From contig JACKAT010000074.1 of assembly GCA_020634935.1 (NCBI GenBank), forward strand, positions 1-21,599: a DNA stretch of 21,599 nt, written 5' to 3'. A program made the translations under genes and the position numbers. The stretch is from Anaerolineales bacterium. Its GTDB lineage: Bacteria > Chloroflexota > Anaerolineae > 4572-78 > J111. Below the pieces are notes generated by a model. The model was not told the origin of the DNA and ran no database searches. It was given only the letters and a program-made list of their open reading frames with translations. Positions within the stretch are counted from its first letter, which is position 1. Each line of letters starts with the position of its first letter. This document shows positions 10,801 through 16,620 of this stretch, one piece after another.

Positions 10801-11496
10801 CTGACCTCTCCCATCAATGCCACCGGCCTGTTCGAGCTGACGCCGCAAACGCCCCAGGAGATGCTGCTGCCGTTTGAGGGCATGGGTGTGGATAGCCGTT
10901 GGGAACTGCGCATGCCCAAGCCTTCCAACCCCTTCGACTACAGCACCATCGCCGATGTCCTGCTGACCATCGAATACACGGCCCTCAACGATTTTACCTA
11001 CCGGCAGCAAGTCATCCAGCAGTTGGATACCGGCTTCAGCGCCGAACGGCCCTTCAGCTTCCGCCACGAATTCGCCGATCCCTGGTACGATCTGCACAAC
11101 CCCGAACTGACCGCCACCCCAATGGTGGTTCGGTTCCGCACCCGTCGCCAGGACTTCCCGCCGAATGTCGAAGATTTGAAAATCCAGCACCTCGTCCTTT
11201 ACTTCGCCCGCCAGGATGGAGCGACCTTCGAAATCCCAGTTACCCATTTGCGTTTCACCGAGCAAGGCGGGGTAGGCGCGGTAGGTGGCGGGGCGACCTC
11301 CATTGACGGCATCATCAGCACTCGCCGGGGCAATGCCGGCAGTTGGACGGTCATGCTGGGCAAATTACCAATTGGCGAGTGGGAACTGGCCCTGCCCAAC
11401 ACGCCCGAGATGCGGAAACGCTTCAAAGACGATGAGATCGAGGACATCCTGTTGGTCATCACGTATCGGGGCCGGACGCCGGAGTGGCCTTCATAA
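1876..11496 (+). CDS. TcA-type subunit of a Tc (ABC) toxin complex, 3206 aa
   Basis: Probable pentamer-forming, channel-building TcA subunit; typical TcA proteins are about 2,500 residues. Two transthyretin/carboxypeptidase-regulatory-like beta domains lie at about 4-115 and 117-215, a helical part at 219-352, and a third beta domain at 354-445. A VRP1-like segment follows near 594-770 (CSCEDC at 612-617, then SPLAYLADLLDYA). Helical modules starting with DPD at 912, 1136 and 1322 are duplicated. The conserved shell motif YATWRSAMFVFLYPEN is at about 1707-1722. A hydrophobic Ala/Gly-rich stretch at about 2666-2712 sits between coiled helices and fits the channel region, followed by KFTNVDLYVWM near 2780-2790. 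The C-terminal TcB-binding domain starts near 2865 (DKRKLQLTKTISL, later FDRDFPGHYLR). Coding bases are distinctly AT-richer at about 7230-8600 and 9760-10180. The RHS partner is just upstream. No secretion signal is seen. The family call is sure; the target host is unknown. Confidence 0.93.
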   Translation: MTDYTIVGNVINRQTGEGVADVRIEGWNRVPTARTAPEKQVTYSTTEDDGRFHLDFTSADFSDHPPAADSPDIYFKVWRDQTLLANTEGSLGWYAERPDDEVIIEIDLPPEDEEAEPPFVVRGQINYEAGSPAAGVDVRAFDRDLRREELLGQTRTDRAGRYEIRYGPKNFIRAERGHADVFIRVVSAENVLLGQSETIFNAAPEQQLDLVVRPQPARQRSEFEAKRALLAPILQDQVASEADLTDEDMAFLLRELAGEPLIYEANLRLLAGSVRLEQTTELPAAFFYGAGRILSFELPLGLDAYLSRPADQLGEAVIEAIGANVIPAQLEEALDDILARLEALRFEHGLLVRRRVLGRLLDEASGEPVVGYRVQAFDLADGETDLGFDLSDAQGLFALSFVTAADDDAPRHLRLHVADPEGEEIHQTDIEVLPDQVEVIDISTPVPELPDPAAIGWQTLEEAAGFTTPPELLTFLADNNIHTLLDIRNTGGLRRLQGLPLPEDDPAVQTLEAHANLTLISVDVAQNQMLINHEYRTITAIARQPRTVFVQALGDTLGDTLAMEIHARAAAQTRVLNNVLMGLQAEAANGFPSPMPDFFTNSPLPEYFPKKCSCEDCETAVSPLAYLADLLDYALRHLADNGIPLKHIAWLTEHLHQPFGELPASCEAMDRKVRQVRLCIEVLRSKLSTSAEYPNYLLEAYTTLLTKVGTSYEEIRLARTAADEARQALAKRLGITLSTADELGTLYHPPSELSEAILETLFGLADTIRDVLSEGAKLGDDQNQITRWHLDGAEWGWNTDSNGSVYARLTQAGGDYQVDLFRDKAMAASELVASGKRSSPTGPVELIEQNDRDLSGQVVIDYQSGGDPIEIVAIPRFTSWRLKHLHALWQEQDRPTDPYNTDSVEAQLPIVDPDVIGPDDFRTPAAGNDAFDLWLHRRKWVDARLEKFKSLKPDLDVMLNEEMRNSLTYPYHLISGATASYTPWLGNIAPDDFQTLFEALTQGPTPEDIEQARKDIETELNLTVESFTRLVELRTKDQLWLAHPDDNEQLTPEEWYDLYSILVQAQKRPFFADWIKEENQASPPLEFGPQHFWLSLREPEEGVWPPDPEATSPEQEVWPTAAMLAQDPQEQKPLIDPDKVKLKELPEPTIGAEVIYLWHARRRALDKILNDLKQAQIQGFLDVLIKAFGQKPPDPNAADWDSYLDNLADKLAGPNETEAAEKQIQAELYIDVEAFKKLLAVKANKQPTNEEWAELYPILVQAYKAKDLFDAWLAAEQGLWTPDGPIYNRIVKARQPRWRAAAEVRQRWRQALQRRSNAPILDPDLIDGEYLRNLLAANTNAIQMWEKRRNEIDGWYGKLFKVGKTLKDFDKMLTAELYANEFYKNVRATIEQRRESKSHGLDYVLKLVFGDPLPDFDGLLAALTNPNEKDEASQTITDELFLTVDDFQYILMDQIATPPADWTKLDDLLTQTFLLRSVLILDREQAQGQDIRDRLAQLSLTSAAFARLLSVRKLLARDEDWVLDEERQDIANILTQLKKRRVSATWQDNEQVEDILLAPEFFKLPEPPALTFPPPEPRQLTAWRATRRDRRDWEDTLQSRIDQVKTIVQAVQTAVSETEEETLPLLRGWLLNQLMLQVTDKAQWVTDNLLIDAKADGCQLTTRVSQAIETIQGLLWGVRTGQLTDTHPHLSLEAPDFEEEWQWLGSYATWRSAMFVFLYPENILMPHLRKYQTPTFKTLVEATGSGRRFNPELACQAAQEYSRYFKDVCTLRIEATCQTKTRLHQGNCRDRVAMGYSYPLYMFGRGNANPQTVYWSAYDPQAPNKDYAQTFWDVVPGMTNVEKIIGAVPYKIGEGNRHIFLFVMTNERKLVFSKYDLEKQVWEEEPSGDLELPQQLRHIFILHRPADPGIMDITKPPRLIFHTSAGIFVRALNLDASDWETLAKNSDNESEENNDDWVDYKDHEMSALAASSKEFILHSVAERKGWKIFFYSDEEKPVPYQKYSLLKSYSQQSVYDQGSFKEGKITEILRGPYLFSWIGIAPFEENYIHVYYKYGSKENGYKYAESRYGQTLVVTSNTDKPKLHGSMYELPLPLETALPTTGAFNSKLLVVRNKEVSLPATDYICKIEKKEDGSSLQLVKPLNPFAIAFDIVEIIKNKADRYLQNSTSYSLNKSGPKSNLTYLEEAYYFIPVHFALQLQKTGHYIEALNWFRNIYDHSGTTVKTDFYGKAELVRKYYVGLYLEESLDQTYQRSNAWLLDPLNPHSIAATRRNTYTRFTLLALIRCFLDYADAEFSQDTAESVPRARVLYQTALELLELPELNQKLNACDELIATIEIEVGDPQMKPRLGALKKDLHNINGIPEIENAVLAVTEILSRANASWETRINEAHVLITQIKAGQPTRSSLGQLVAARGELLGQAHTALITDPLVAATTIGAGDQATSALANTWEEPAINEYQLLWGLDDPLPAPTYYLVSGSSEGYLPVPVHQFCVPPNPVIEALRLRAELNLYKIRTCRNIAGMERQLDPYAAPTDTVSGLPQIGPGGQLVLLEAVTLQPTPYRYQVLIERAKRLVELAAQMESAMLAALEKRDTEYYNLLRARQDVRLTRAGVRLHELHVLEAQSGVELAEIQKNRVQVQVDTYQEWIDAGLNEHEMAMLDAFQAGAEAQIAAAFFQSGLEMASASGPLAPAVAILAQGKLVATTLAVTATAKAQKESFYASFERSKQQWELQKAVAEIDVKIGSQQIKIAEDHVRVVGQEQKIAEMQADHAQEIMEFLTKKFTNVDLYVWMSGILEGVYGYFLQQAASIAQLAVQQLAFERQEAPPPYIQADYWEAPTDGLGLGSDDAGADRRGLTGSARLLQDIYKLDQYAFDTDKRKLQLTKTISLARLMPVEFQQFRATGVLNFATTMELFDRDFPGHYLRLIRQVRTSVIALIPPTEGIRATLSTVGISRVVIGGNGLFQQAPIKRLPESVALTSPINATGLFELTPQTPQEMLLPFEGMGVDSRWELRMPKPSNPFDYSTIADVLLTIEYTALNDFTYRQQVIQQLDTGFSAERPFSFRHEFADPWYDLHNPELTATPMVVRFRTRRQDFPPNVEDLKIQHLVLYFARQDGATFEIPVTHLRFTEQGGVGAVGGGATSIDGIISTRRGNAGSWTVMLGKLPIGEWELALPNTPEMRKRFKDDEIEDILLVITYRGRTPEWPS
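4609..6720 (+). repeat. Duplicated helical modules inside the TcA protein
   Basis: At protein level three modules open with DPD plus a hydrophobic stretch at residues 912 (DPDVIGPDDF), 1136 (DPDKVKLKEL) and 1322 (DPDLIDGEYL). Each is soon followed by a Trp and Arg pair (LWLHRRKW, LWHARRRA, MWEKRRNE). Modules one and two also share a second block: NEQLTPEEWYDLYSILVQA against NKQPTNEEWAELYPILVQA, each about 60-130 residues before the next module. A fourth, degenerate copy seems to run from about 1480 to 1615. The copies are diverged at DNA level, so the duplication is old. Confidence 0.7.
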
Positions 11497-11540
11497 ATCG
11501 GTAAGGGATACGAGTTGAACCGTACCTTTGGCAGAATTAG

Positions 11541-12194
11541 TTATTCCTCAACGCCAAAGCTCTCCGCCATCGCTACCCGCTTACTAATTGAGGGATGGCT
11601 GTGCAGCAGAAACTCGACCCAAGCCGGGGGTTCGGCCTCGGCCAGGTTTTGGTTGGCCAGGCGGGTCATGGCGCTGCTGAAGGCGGCCGGGTTGCCCGTG
11701 GTTTCCAGGGCGTAGGCGTCGGCCTTGACCTCGCGCCAGCGAGACCAGGCGTTGCCCAGCGGCATCGTCACCAGGCCAAAGATGGTGAAGGCCACGATGA
11801 ATAGGGGCAGAGTCGCCGGGTCGGCCAGGCCGTAATAGCCGAACGCGGCCACCCCCCAGCGAATGATGACATCGGCCAGCCACAGGCCGGCCAGCGTAAT
11901 CACCGACTGAACGATGATGCCCAGCGTCAGATCATGATGGACGTGGTGGCCCAATTCGTGAGCCATCACCGTCTCGATTTCATCGATGGTGAATTTTTCA
12001 ACCAGCGTATCGCCTAACACGATGCATTTTACTAGCTGTTGCCCAGCCGGAATTGGTACAATTATTGACCCAGAGCTTATTTTCTTTGTAAGGTCTGGGT
12101 CAATTTTTTGAACGGAGTTTATTTGGCGTATCAAAAACATTCTGGATTTGTCGGCCCAGCCGTATAACCCACGTTGGCGAATGGGTTGCTTCAA
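11541..12194 (-). pseudogene. 5'-truncated M48 (Ste24/HtpX-like) zinc metalloprotease
   Basis: From about residue 58 the 217-residue frame reads like the C-terminal half of an M48 membrane protease: IVLGDTLVEKFT, the zinc motif HELGHH (His79, Glu80, His83), two hydrophobic segments (about 92-112 and 124-147) and SRWREVKADAYAL, whose Glu155 is the expected third zinc ligand. M48 proteases of this type are usually about 400 residues, with an N-terminal membrane half. Here that half is missing and is replaced by about 57 unrelated residues encoded by 12030-12194. A strong hairpin with a T run sits in this replaced part, and no ribosome binding site was found before the ATG at 12194. The gene is therefore most likely a truncated relic, although a short product starting inside cannot be excluded. 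It is convergent with the TcA gene, leaving only 44 bases between the two stops. Confidence 0.7.
12064..12109 (+). terminator. Hairpin with T run, possible Rho-independent terminator
   Basis: ATTGACCCAGA (12064-12074) and TCTGGGTCAAT (12094-12104) are perfect inverted repeats. CTTA (12076-12079) and TAAG (12089-12092) extend the stem after one mismatch, and TTTTTT covers 12104-12109. The orientation would stop + strand transcription, for example read-through from the TcA gene. It lies inside the non-homologous 5' part of the M48 relic. An end repeat of a lost mobile element is an alternative. Confidence 0.5.
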
Positions 12195-12209
12195 TCTACT
12201 CTGTTGCTA

Positions 12210-14297
12210 CTATTCAACCGTGAGTAGATAGCCGCCAAAATTCCTTGCAGATCGATCTTCAACGACAATGAAGTAACTCCCGCTGTGTGGCGCCTGATAG
12301 GTCAGCTTGGCATTCGCGCCAAACAGTCCCCCACCGCTATTATCGTCAACGATGATCTCTTCATCAGTGGCTCCCAGGAAGTCAACCCCAACAACTGGAT
12401 CGATGAGAATCGAGTCGACGGTGATTTCAACTGTGTCTCCCGCGACCAGGTCAATTACGAAATAGTCAACATCCCACGGGTAATCAACGTCGCCGCTTAT
12501 CGTCTGACCTATGGTGACGGTGGAGCCATCGTCCATATCATCGTAAGGAACAAGCTGCTGGTTGCTGCTTAATTGGAGATTTCCTGGATACTCCGAATAT
12601 TGGCCCAAGATCACGAAGTAGGGTCCCGCCACTTCGGTCGTCGCCGATCTGGTCTCTACTCCGCTGACCTTATCTTCGATATCAAGGAGGTTTTGGGCGA
12701 ACATATCGACCAGACCGATATGAGCCTCATTTTCTTCACTCTCTATCTGAAGGTCAACGTGCGTTCCAACCGGCTCGTTGATCAAATAGACGCGTTGATC
12801 CCAAAAGTTATTTAGTTTAAGGTTATGCTCGCGCTGCCCTCCCGCCAGTGGCAAGCGCCGATCCCCAAGACCCGCAACATCTTTACCGGCGATGAGTTGC
12901 TGAACGCGGAGCCGAATATCGGCGGCAGAAGCAACCAAACCGAAACCTGCTTCCGTAAAAGAAAAACCGGAGATGCCGATGACCTCACCGTTCCCTGAGA
13001 CCAGAGCGCCCCCGCTCTGACCCCCGGCAATGGTAGCATCAGTCTGGAAATAAGTAATACCAACGGTGTCCCACTCCCGCAGTCGCGAGATCAAGCCCCT
13101 GGTAATGGTTGGCTTGGGAAATTGTTCTTTCTCACCGGGGTAACCAATCAAGAAGACATCATTACCAATGACCAAGTCCTCGCCATTCACCAGTGCTAAA
13201 GGTGGATTAGCAGTTTGGACGGGGCCAATAATGGCCAGATCGGTCAGTAGATCCCAATTCAGCACCGGCGCGTCGCGATACTCTGTCCCATCTGGAAACA
13301 CCACTCGAACTTTTTGAAAAGGCCAGACGACGTGGGCGTTGGTAACCACATATCCGTCAGAGATCAACACGCCGCTTCCCGTTTTGACAGAAGTTTCTAT
13401 AAAAGCCACTGAGGGAGATACAAGATCGAAGATTTGAGTCGCAGTGGGTGTTGCTGGGGTTGGGATTGGCGTAGAAGTGGGCATCGGCGTGGGTGTTGGG
13501 ATTAATGTTAGTGGCGGCTCAGGTAGAGCTGTGGCTGTCTCGACAACCACGGTCGAAGGTTCGGGCGTCGTAACCTGGGCCGCTGATGGGTTGGGATTAC
13601 TCGAGCCGAACAGAACGATCAAAAAGGCGCAGAAGGCGCAAAGAGTCAACAGGCCCGAAAACCCACCGCAACCGAGGGTCAATTTGTTGAACAGTTTAGA
13701 CCGACGGGCGCCAACCGGATGCTGGGCGGTTTTCTTCTTCGCCTGGGTCGAGATTGGCGGCGGGGTCATTTTTGGCGATTTGGCGGGAAGTGCAGACAGA
13801 ACAGAATCGACTTCTGCTGCCACCGCGGGCATTTTGGTGTTTTTGGCCTGACCAATGCCTACCTCCGGCGTAGCGCTGCCATCTTCCCAGATAATCAATC
13901 CATCTTGTTTCGTCCCGTGGATTCGCATACCATCGGCGCGTAACCTGAGCGGGAGGTTGATCCGACCCAGGCTGGTTTGTTTGAAGCCGGCAGATCTCAG
14001 AAAGGCGGCAAAGTTGAGGGAATCGGAACTATCGTCGCCAAATGTCAGTAGGGAGAGGGGATTTTTACCCTCCGCCTGCCGGGCAATCTTCCCCAGATAG
14101 GCGTAGGTCTTGGCCTCATTAACTATGGCCGACCAGCGGGGGTCCCCCTGCTCAGCAAAATTGGTCGGCAGCACTGTGCCGTCGGCAAAGACCAGCAGGC
14201 TGTGGTTATTCTTTTCTAAAAAGACGACCTCTTGCAAGGGGCCGTGAGCGCGAATGGCGCTGGTGGCTAAATGGATCATCAATAGTTTGTATGACAT
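12210..14297 (-). CDS. Membrane-anchored trypsin-like (S1C) serine protease with PPC-like C-terminal domains
   Basis: The 695-residue product starts at the ATG at 14297, chosen because AAAGGAGG lies 7 bases upstream; a longer reading to 14366 has no such site. Residues 1-170 form an unrecognised, presumably cytoplasmic domain with two similar halves that each mention a short acidic-Gly turn (VFADGTVLP, IWEDGSATP). A basic stretch precedes one membrane segment at about 213-232. A Thr-Pro linker (about 240-288) leads to a trypsin-fold protease with His322 (TNAHVV), Asp353 (LLTDLAI) and Ser428 (GGQSGGAL), so the triad is complete. Two beta domains follow (about 490-577 and 582-695); the second has the DVDYFVIDL and GSYFIVVED features of a bacterial pre-peptidase C-terminal (PPC) domain. 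No PDZ domain is seen, unlike HtrA/DegP. The protease would face outward. It heads a same-strand group of anchored proteins; the substrate is unknown. Confidence 0.88.
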   Translation of the reverse strand: MSYKLLMIHLATSAIRAHGPLQEVVFLEKNNHSLLVFADGTVLPTNFAEQGDPRWSAIVNEAKTYAYLGKIARQAEGKNPLSLLTFGDDSSDSLNFAAFLRSAGFKQTSLGRINLPLRLRADGMRIHGTKQDGLIIWEDGSATPEVGIGQAKNTKMPAVAAEVDSVLSALPAKSPKMTPPPISTQAKKKTAQHPVGARRSKLFNKLTLGCGGFSGLLTLCAFCAFLIVLFGSSNPNPSAAQVTTPEPSTVVVETATALPEPPLTLIPTPTPMPTSTPIPTPATPTATQIFDLVSPSVAFIETSVKTGSGVLISDGYVVTNAHVVWPFQKVRVVFPDGTEYRDAPVLNWDLLTDLAIIGPVQTANPPLALVNGEDLVIGNDVFLIGYPGEKEQFPKPTITRGLISRLREWDTVGITYFQTDATIAGGQSGGALVSGNGEVIGISGFSFTEAGFGLVASAADIRLRVQQLIAGKDVAGLGDRRLPLAGGQREHNLKLNNFWDQRVYLINEPVGTHVDLQIESEENEAHIGLVDMFAQNLLDIEDKVSGVETRSATTEVAGPYFVILGQYSEYPGNLQLSSNQQLVPYDDMDDGSTVTIGQTISGDVDYPWDVDYFVIDLVAGDTVEITVDSILIDPVVGVDFLGATDEEIIVDDNSGGGLFGANAKLTYQAPHSGSYFIVVEDRSARNFGGYLLTVE

Positions 14298-14304
14298 GGT
14301 GAAA

Positions 14305-14312
14305 CCTCCTTT
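14305..14312 (-). promoter_or_regulatory. Ribosome binding site that fixes the S1C protease start
   Basis: On the minus strand this reads AAAGGAGG, 7 bases before the ATG at 14297-14295. It argues strongly against the longer in-frame start at 14366, which would place this site within coding sequence. Confidence 0.8.
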
Positions 14313-14409
14313 ACGGAAACTATGCTTTTTGATTGTAGGATCTTTGCCAAATTGGTTTACAGTCAAGACTCAATCCCAAAGTTTTGGGCCATTGCAAGAG
14401 TATGACTAT

Positions 14410-15138
14410 CTAAAGTTTCAAGCTGAAGGAGCCTATTTTCGGCCAACGTAATTCTTCGACTTCAGCATTGCTTGGCGCTTCAAAAGCCATCGTCAACGCA
14501 GCTGAGCCTTGGCCTAATAGGTCCAGAGTCCACCGCTTTCTATTCTCCTCAGCTGCTTTAACCCATAAACCAGCTCCAAAGTGACCATTAGACATGACTG
14601 TTCCTGTGCCGGTTTCCAGTAAAAAATCTCCGTCTAAGCCCAACCTAATCCCTGTCGGAGTGTAACTTTTTCCTCTCGCGTCAACCATTTCTATTTGCTG
14701 TGAACTTATCACCAATTTGTTATCTGCCTCAGTTGTGTTTGTTACTTCAAGCTTGACCAGATATATGATGTGTCCCTCATTAGCATAATAATTGTGACTA
14801 CCTGGATATGTTCCAAAGCTGCTGCCCGAATACGTACTCAGGCTGTCCACCTGCTCCAGGCCAATCATCTTAATTTCCAATTGTTCAAGCTTTACTGTTT
14901 CTCCAAAGGCAGTGATTGAGGGGATAGGAGTAGGTGTCTTCGTCGCTGTGGCGGTTGGCTCAGGTGCAGGTGTCTTCGTCGGCATAGTAGTTGATGTAGG
15001 TGTGGCTTTGATCGCCTCAGCCGCGACCCAGGGAAGTATTGGCGTCACGTACCAACCGACGATTAGAGCCAGCATCGTTACCAGACCGAACACGATTAAA
15101 CCTAAAACCCCAATGATAATATTCTGAAACCATGTCAT
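14410..15138 (-). CDS. Membrane-anchored protein with Thr-Pro linker and DUF4352-like domain
   Basis: The 242-residue protein starts at 15138 with AAGGAG 8 bases upstream (15147-15152). One membrane segment lies at about 7-29, followed by a Thr/Pro/Ala linker at about 44-75, so the C-terminal part should be outside the cytoplasm. Residues about 80-242 form a beta-rich domain with HIIYLVKLEVTNTTEADNKL, VDARGKSYTP and a late FEAP; this pattern resembles the DUF4352/telokin-like fold of secreted lipoproteins, though the match is by eye only. The first ~35 residues resemble those of the upstream SH3b protein (15281-16252), so the two share an anchor. The stop is 112 bases from the start of the S1C protease gene. 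Function unknown; a cell-envelope binding or sensing role is inferred. Confidence 0.72.
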   Translation of the reverse strand: MTWFQNIIIGVLGLIVFGLVTMLALIVGWYVTPILPWVAAEAIKATPTSTTMPTKTPAPEPTATATKTPTPIPSITAFGETVKLEQLEIKMIGLEQVDSLSTYSGSSFGTYPGSHNYYANEGHIIYLVKLEVTNTTEADNKLVISSQQIEMVDARGKSYTPTGIRLGLDGDFLLETGTGTVMSNGHFGAGLWVKAAEENRKRWTLDLLGQGSAALTMAFEAPSNAEVEELRWPKIGSFSLKL

Positions 15139-15280
15139 TTTATTTTCTCCTTAACGTCATCCTGTTTAGCCGAAATTTGATGGACCTTAGACGTTGTCCT
15201 TCACCTTCCCGAAAGCTAATCCTTGCCTCATTGAGCCTTCGGAAAGGTTTAGTGACAGCCTTTCTTTTGAGCTACATTTA

Positions 15281-16252
15281 TTAAAAATGCGGGAACGCCT
15301 CAGGATTGACATATTCTGTTGCAGTGTTGCCGCCGCTCGCAGGATACAGAGTGACCTCCCAACTACTGTAATTCGTGTAGGTCGTGGTGAAAAGGAACTC
15401 GTCCTCAGAGCGCTCGGAACTGGCGATCTCCGTAAAACTACTGGTCTCACCGTTCCACTCATTGCCCGTACTGAAGTAGAGGTAGTATGCCCCATCTGGA
15501 ATCCCGGTGATGAGCAGCGACTCTCCGGTCCGTACGTAACCAGCCACAACCGGCTGTTTGTTCAATGAAGTCAGAACCACAAAAGCATCTCGGACATCGT
15601 CATTCTGGATAGTCATTTGCCCTTCGCCGTTCCAGACCGTCCGCTTGATAATGGTGGTCAGTGGGCGAAAGGTACCGGGAGGGATGGTATCGCATGGAAT
15701 TTGCAACTGGACGTAGGTGCTGCCGCCCGAGACCCAGCCTTCTCCTTGTCTAGAGGTGATCACTTTCAGCCAGTCGCAATTTGAATATTGACCAACCACC
15801 CGCAGTTCGTCTCCGGCATGCACCTGATCGACCTGGGAGTATGGCGTACCCGGCCCAGATCGAACATTAAGGTCAGGAGCAATAACCTTGGCCCCCGGTA
15901 CCGGCGTGTGGGTGGGGGTGACAGTCGGCATCTGGGTGGGGGTGGAGGTTGGGCTGACCGTCCACGTGGGCGTCGGCGTCGGCGGCACAGGCGTGGCTGT
16001 CGACGTTGGCGTGTGGGTGGGGGTGGAGGTCGGTGAGGGTGTTTTGGTGGGGGTAAAGGTGGCCGTTGGCGTCTGGGTGGCGGTGGCCGTAGCGGTCGCT
16101 GTGGCCGTGGCCGTGTGGGTTGGGGTGGGTGACGGCGCTACGAGCGACACCACAGGCGTCATGTTTATGACAATGACCAGCGTCATCGTGGCCATGAGGC
16201 ATAACACCAACAAACTCAATATACCGGTAATAATTTTTTCGAAAGTTTTCAT
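15281..16252 (-). CDS. Membrane-anchored SH3b-domain protein with long Thr-Pro/Ala linker
   Basis: The 323-residue protein starts at 16252 with TAGGAG 6 bases upstream (16259-16264). A membrane segment lies at about 7-30 and a very long low-complexity Thr/Pro/Ala linker at about 40-118. Residues 121-184 form a bacterial SH3 domain: DLNVRSGPGTPYSQV, AGDELRVVGQ, then DWLKVIT and GWVSG. Such domains commonly bind peptidoglycan or wall-associated ligands, which fits an outward position. Residues 190-323 form a further beta-rich domain of unknown type with WNGEGQMTIQND, GYVRTGESL and IPDGAYYLYF. A short, weak inverted repeat follows the stop. It is the first gene of the minus-strand group reading away from the divergent region at 16253-16620. 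The anchor is similar to that of the DUF4352-like neighbour. Domain call good, role unknown. Confidence 0.85.
   Translation of the reverse strand: MKTFEKIITGILSLLVLCLMATMTLVIVINMTPVVSLVAPSPTPTHTATATATATATATQTPTATFTPTKTPSPTSTPTHTPTSTATPVPPTPTPTWTVSPTSTPTQMPTVTPTHTPVPGAKVIAPDLNVRSGPGTPYSQVDQVHAGDELRVVGQYSNCDWLKVITSRQGEGWVSGGSTYVQLQIPCDTIPPGTFRPLTTIIKRTVWNGEGQMTIQNDDVRDAFVVLTSLNKQPVVAGYVRTGESLLITGIPDGAYYLYFSTGNEWNGETSSFTEIASSERSEDEFLFTTTYTNYSSWEVTLYPASGGNTATEYVNPEAFPHF
15890..16136. repeat. Low-complexity coding repeat (Thr-Pro/Thr-Ala linker)
   Basis: On the plus strand this is a G/T-rich run built from short units such as GTGGGGGT, GTGGCCGT and GGCGTC; on the coding (minus) strand it encodes the TPT and TATATATA linker of the SH3b protein. 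Similar, shorter runs lie at about 13441-13510 and 14920-15000 in the neighbouring genes. Slippage could change linker length. Confidence 0.75.
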
Positions 16253-16620
16253 TTTTTTCTCCTATCGTAATCTCCACATTAATGATTGCTACCATTGCCA
16301 TTGCGTGATCGGGCCGTACTGCCCGTAATTGCCGGACTAAAAATAAGTAAATAGTCCTAACCTAGCCTAAAAATCCTATTGGCAGCGTATCATCCAAATC
16401 AATAATTAGTTAAACTGTTAGGAAGCGGTGTTTATTCGTAACTATCTTGTGATAGGCTGCTATCAAGATAACGACCAAACGGCGATAACATTAAATTCCG
16501 GGCTGAGGCTGGGTTCAATAGATACCAGCGATGGTCATCGCCCCGAGGGTCGTTTCTTTAACAAGGCAAGTTGGCCGACAGGGTTGTGCGGCTGGCTCTG
16601 GACAGGAAGAGGTGGGGATC
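16253..16620. promoter_or_regulatory. Divergent intergenic region between the SH3b and sigma-factor genes
   Basis: These 368 bases separate two divergent genes and must hold both promoters, but no convincing -35/-10 pair was found on either strand. The part at 16331-16440 is AT-rich. GGACTA (16334-16339) and TAGTCC (16352-16357) form a perfect inverted repeat around a 12-base A/T-rich spacer, which could be an operator or a small hairpin. Short open frames here lack ribosome binding sites and look non-coding. Confidence 0.4.
16608..16617 (+). promoter_or_regulatory. Ribosome binding site of the sigma-factor gene
   Basis: AGAGGTGGGG lies 3 bases from the ATG at 16621, with its core AGAGGTGG about 5 bases from it. 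It supports that start over the ATG at 16531, whose extra 30 residues show no domain character. Confidence 0.5.

Noticed and set aside
10609..11265. 218-residue minus-strand open frame opposite the TcA C-terminus
   Set aside because: It is a shadow of the well-conserved TcB-binding domain in a GC-rich gene; no ribosome binding site or recognisable domain.
14298..14366. Longer N-terminus for the S1C protease
   Set aside because: The strong AAAGGAGG site lies inside this extension, 7 bases before the internal ATG, so the extension is very probably untranslated leader.
14382..14395. CCCAAAGTTTTGGG palindrome between the S1C and DUF4352-like genes as a terminator
   Set aside because: The stem is only six pairs with a two-base loop and no T run on the minus strand.
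15890..16136. CRISPR-like or minisatellite array
   Set aside because: Units are short, irregular and without spacers, and the run is in frame in a coding linker.
15873..16328. Open frames on both strands in the repeat-rich linker (Val/Gly-rich and His/Ala-rich)
   Set aside because: They are frame shadows of the Thr-Pro linker; the periodic codons keep all frames free of stops.
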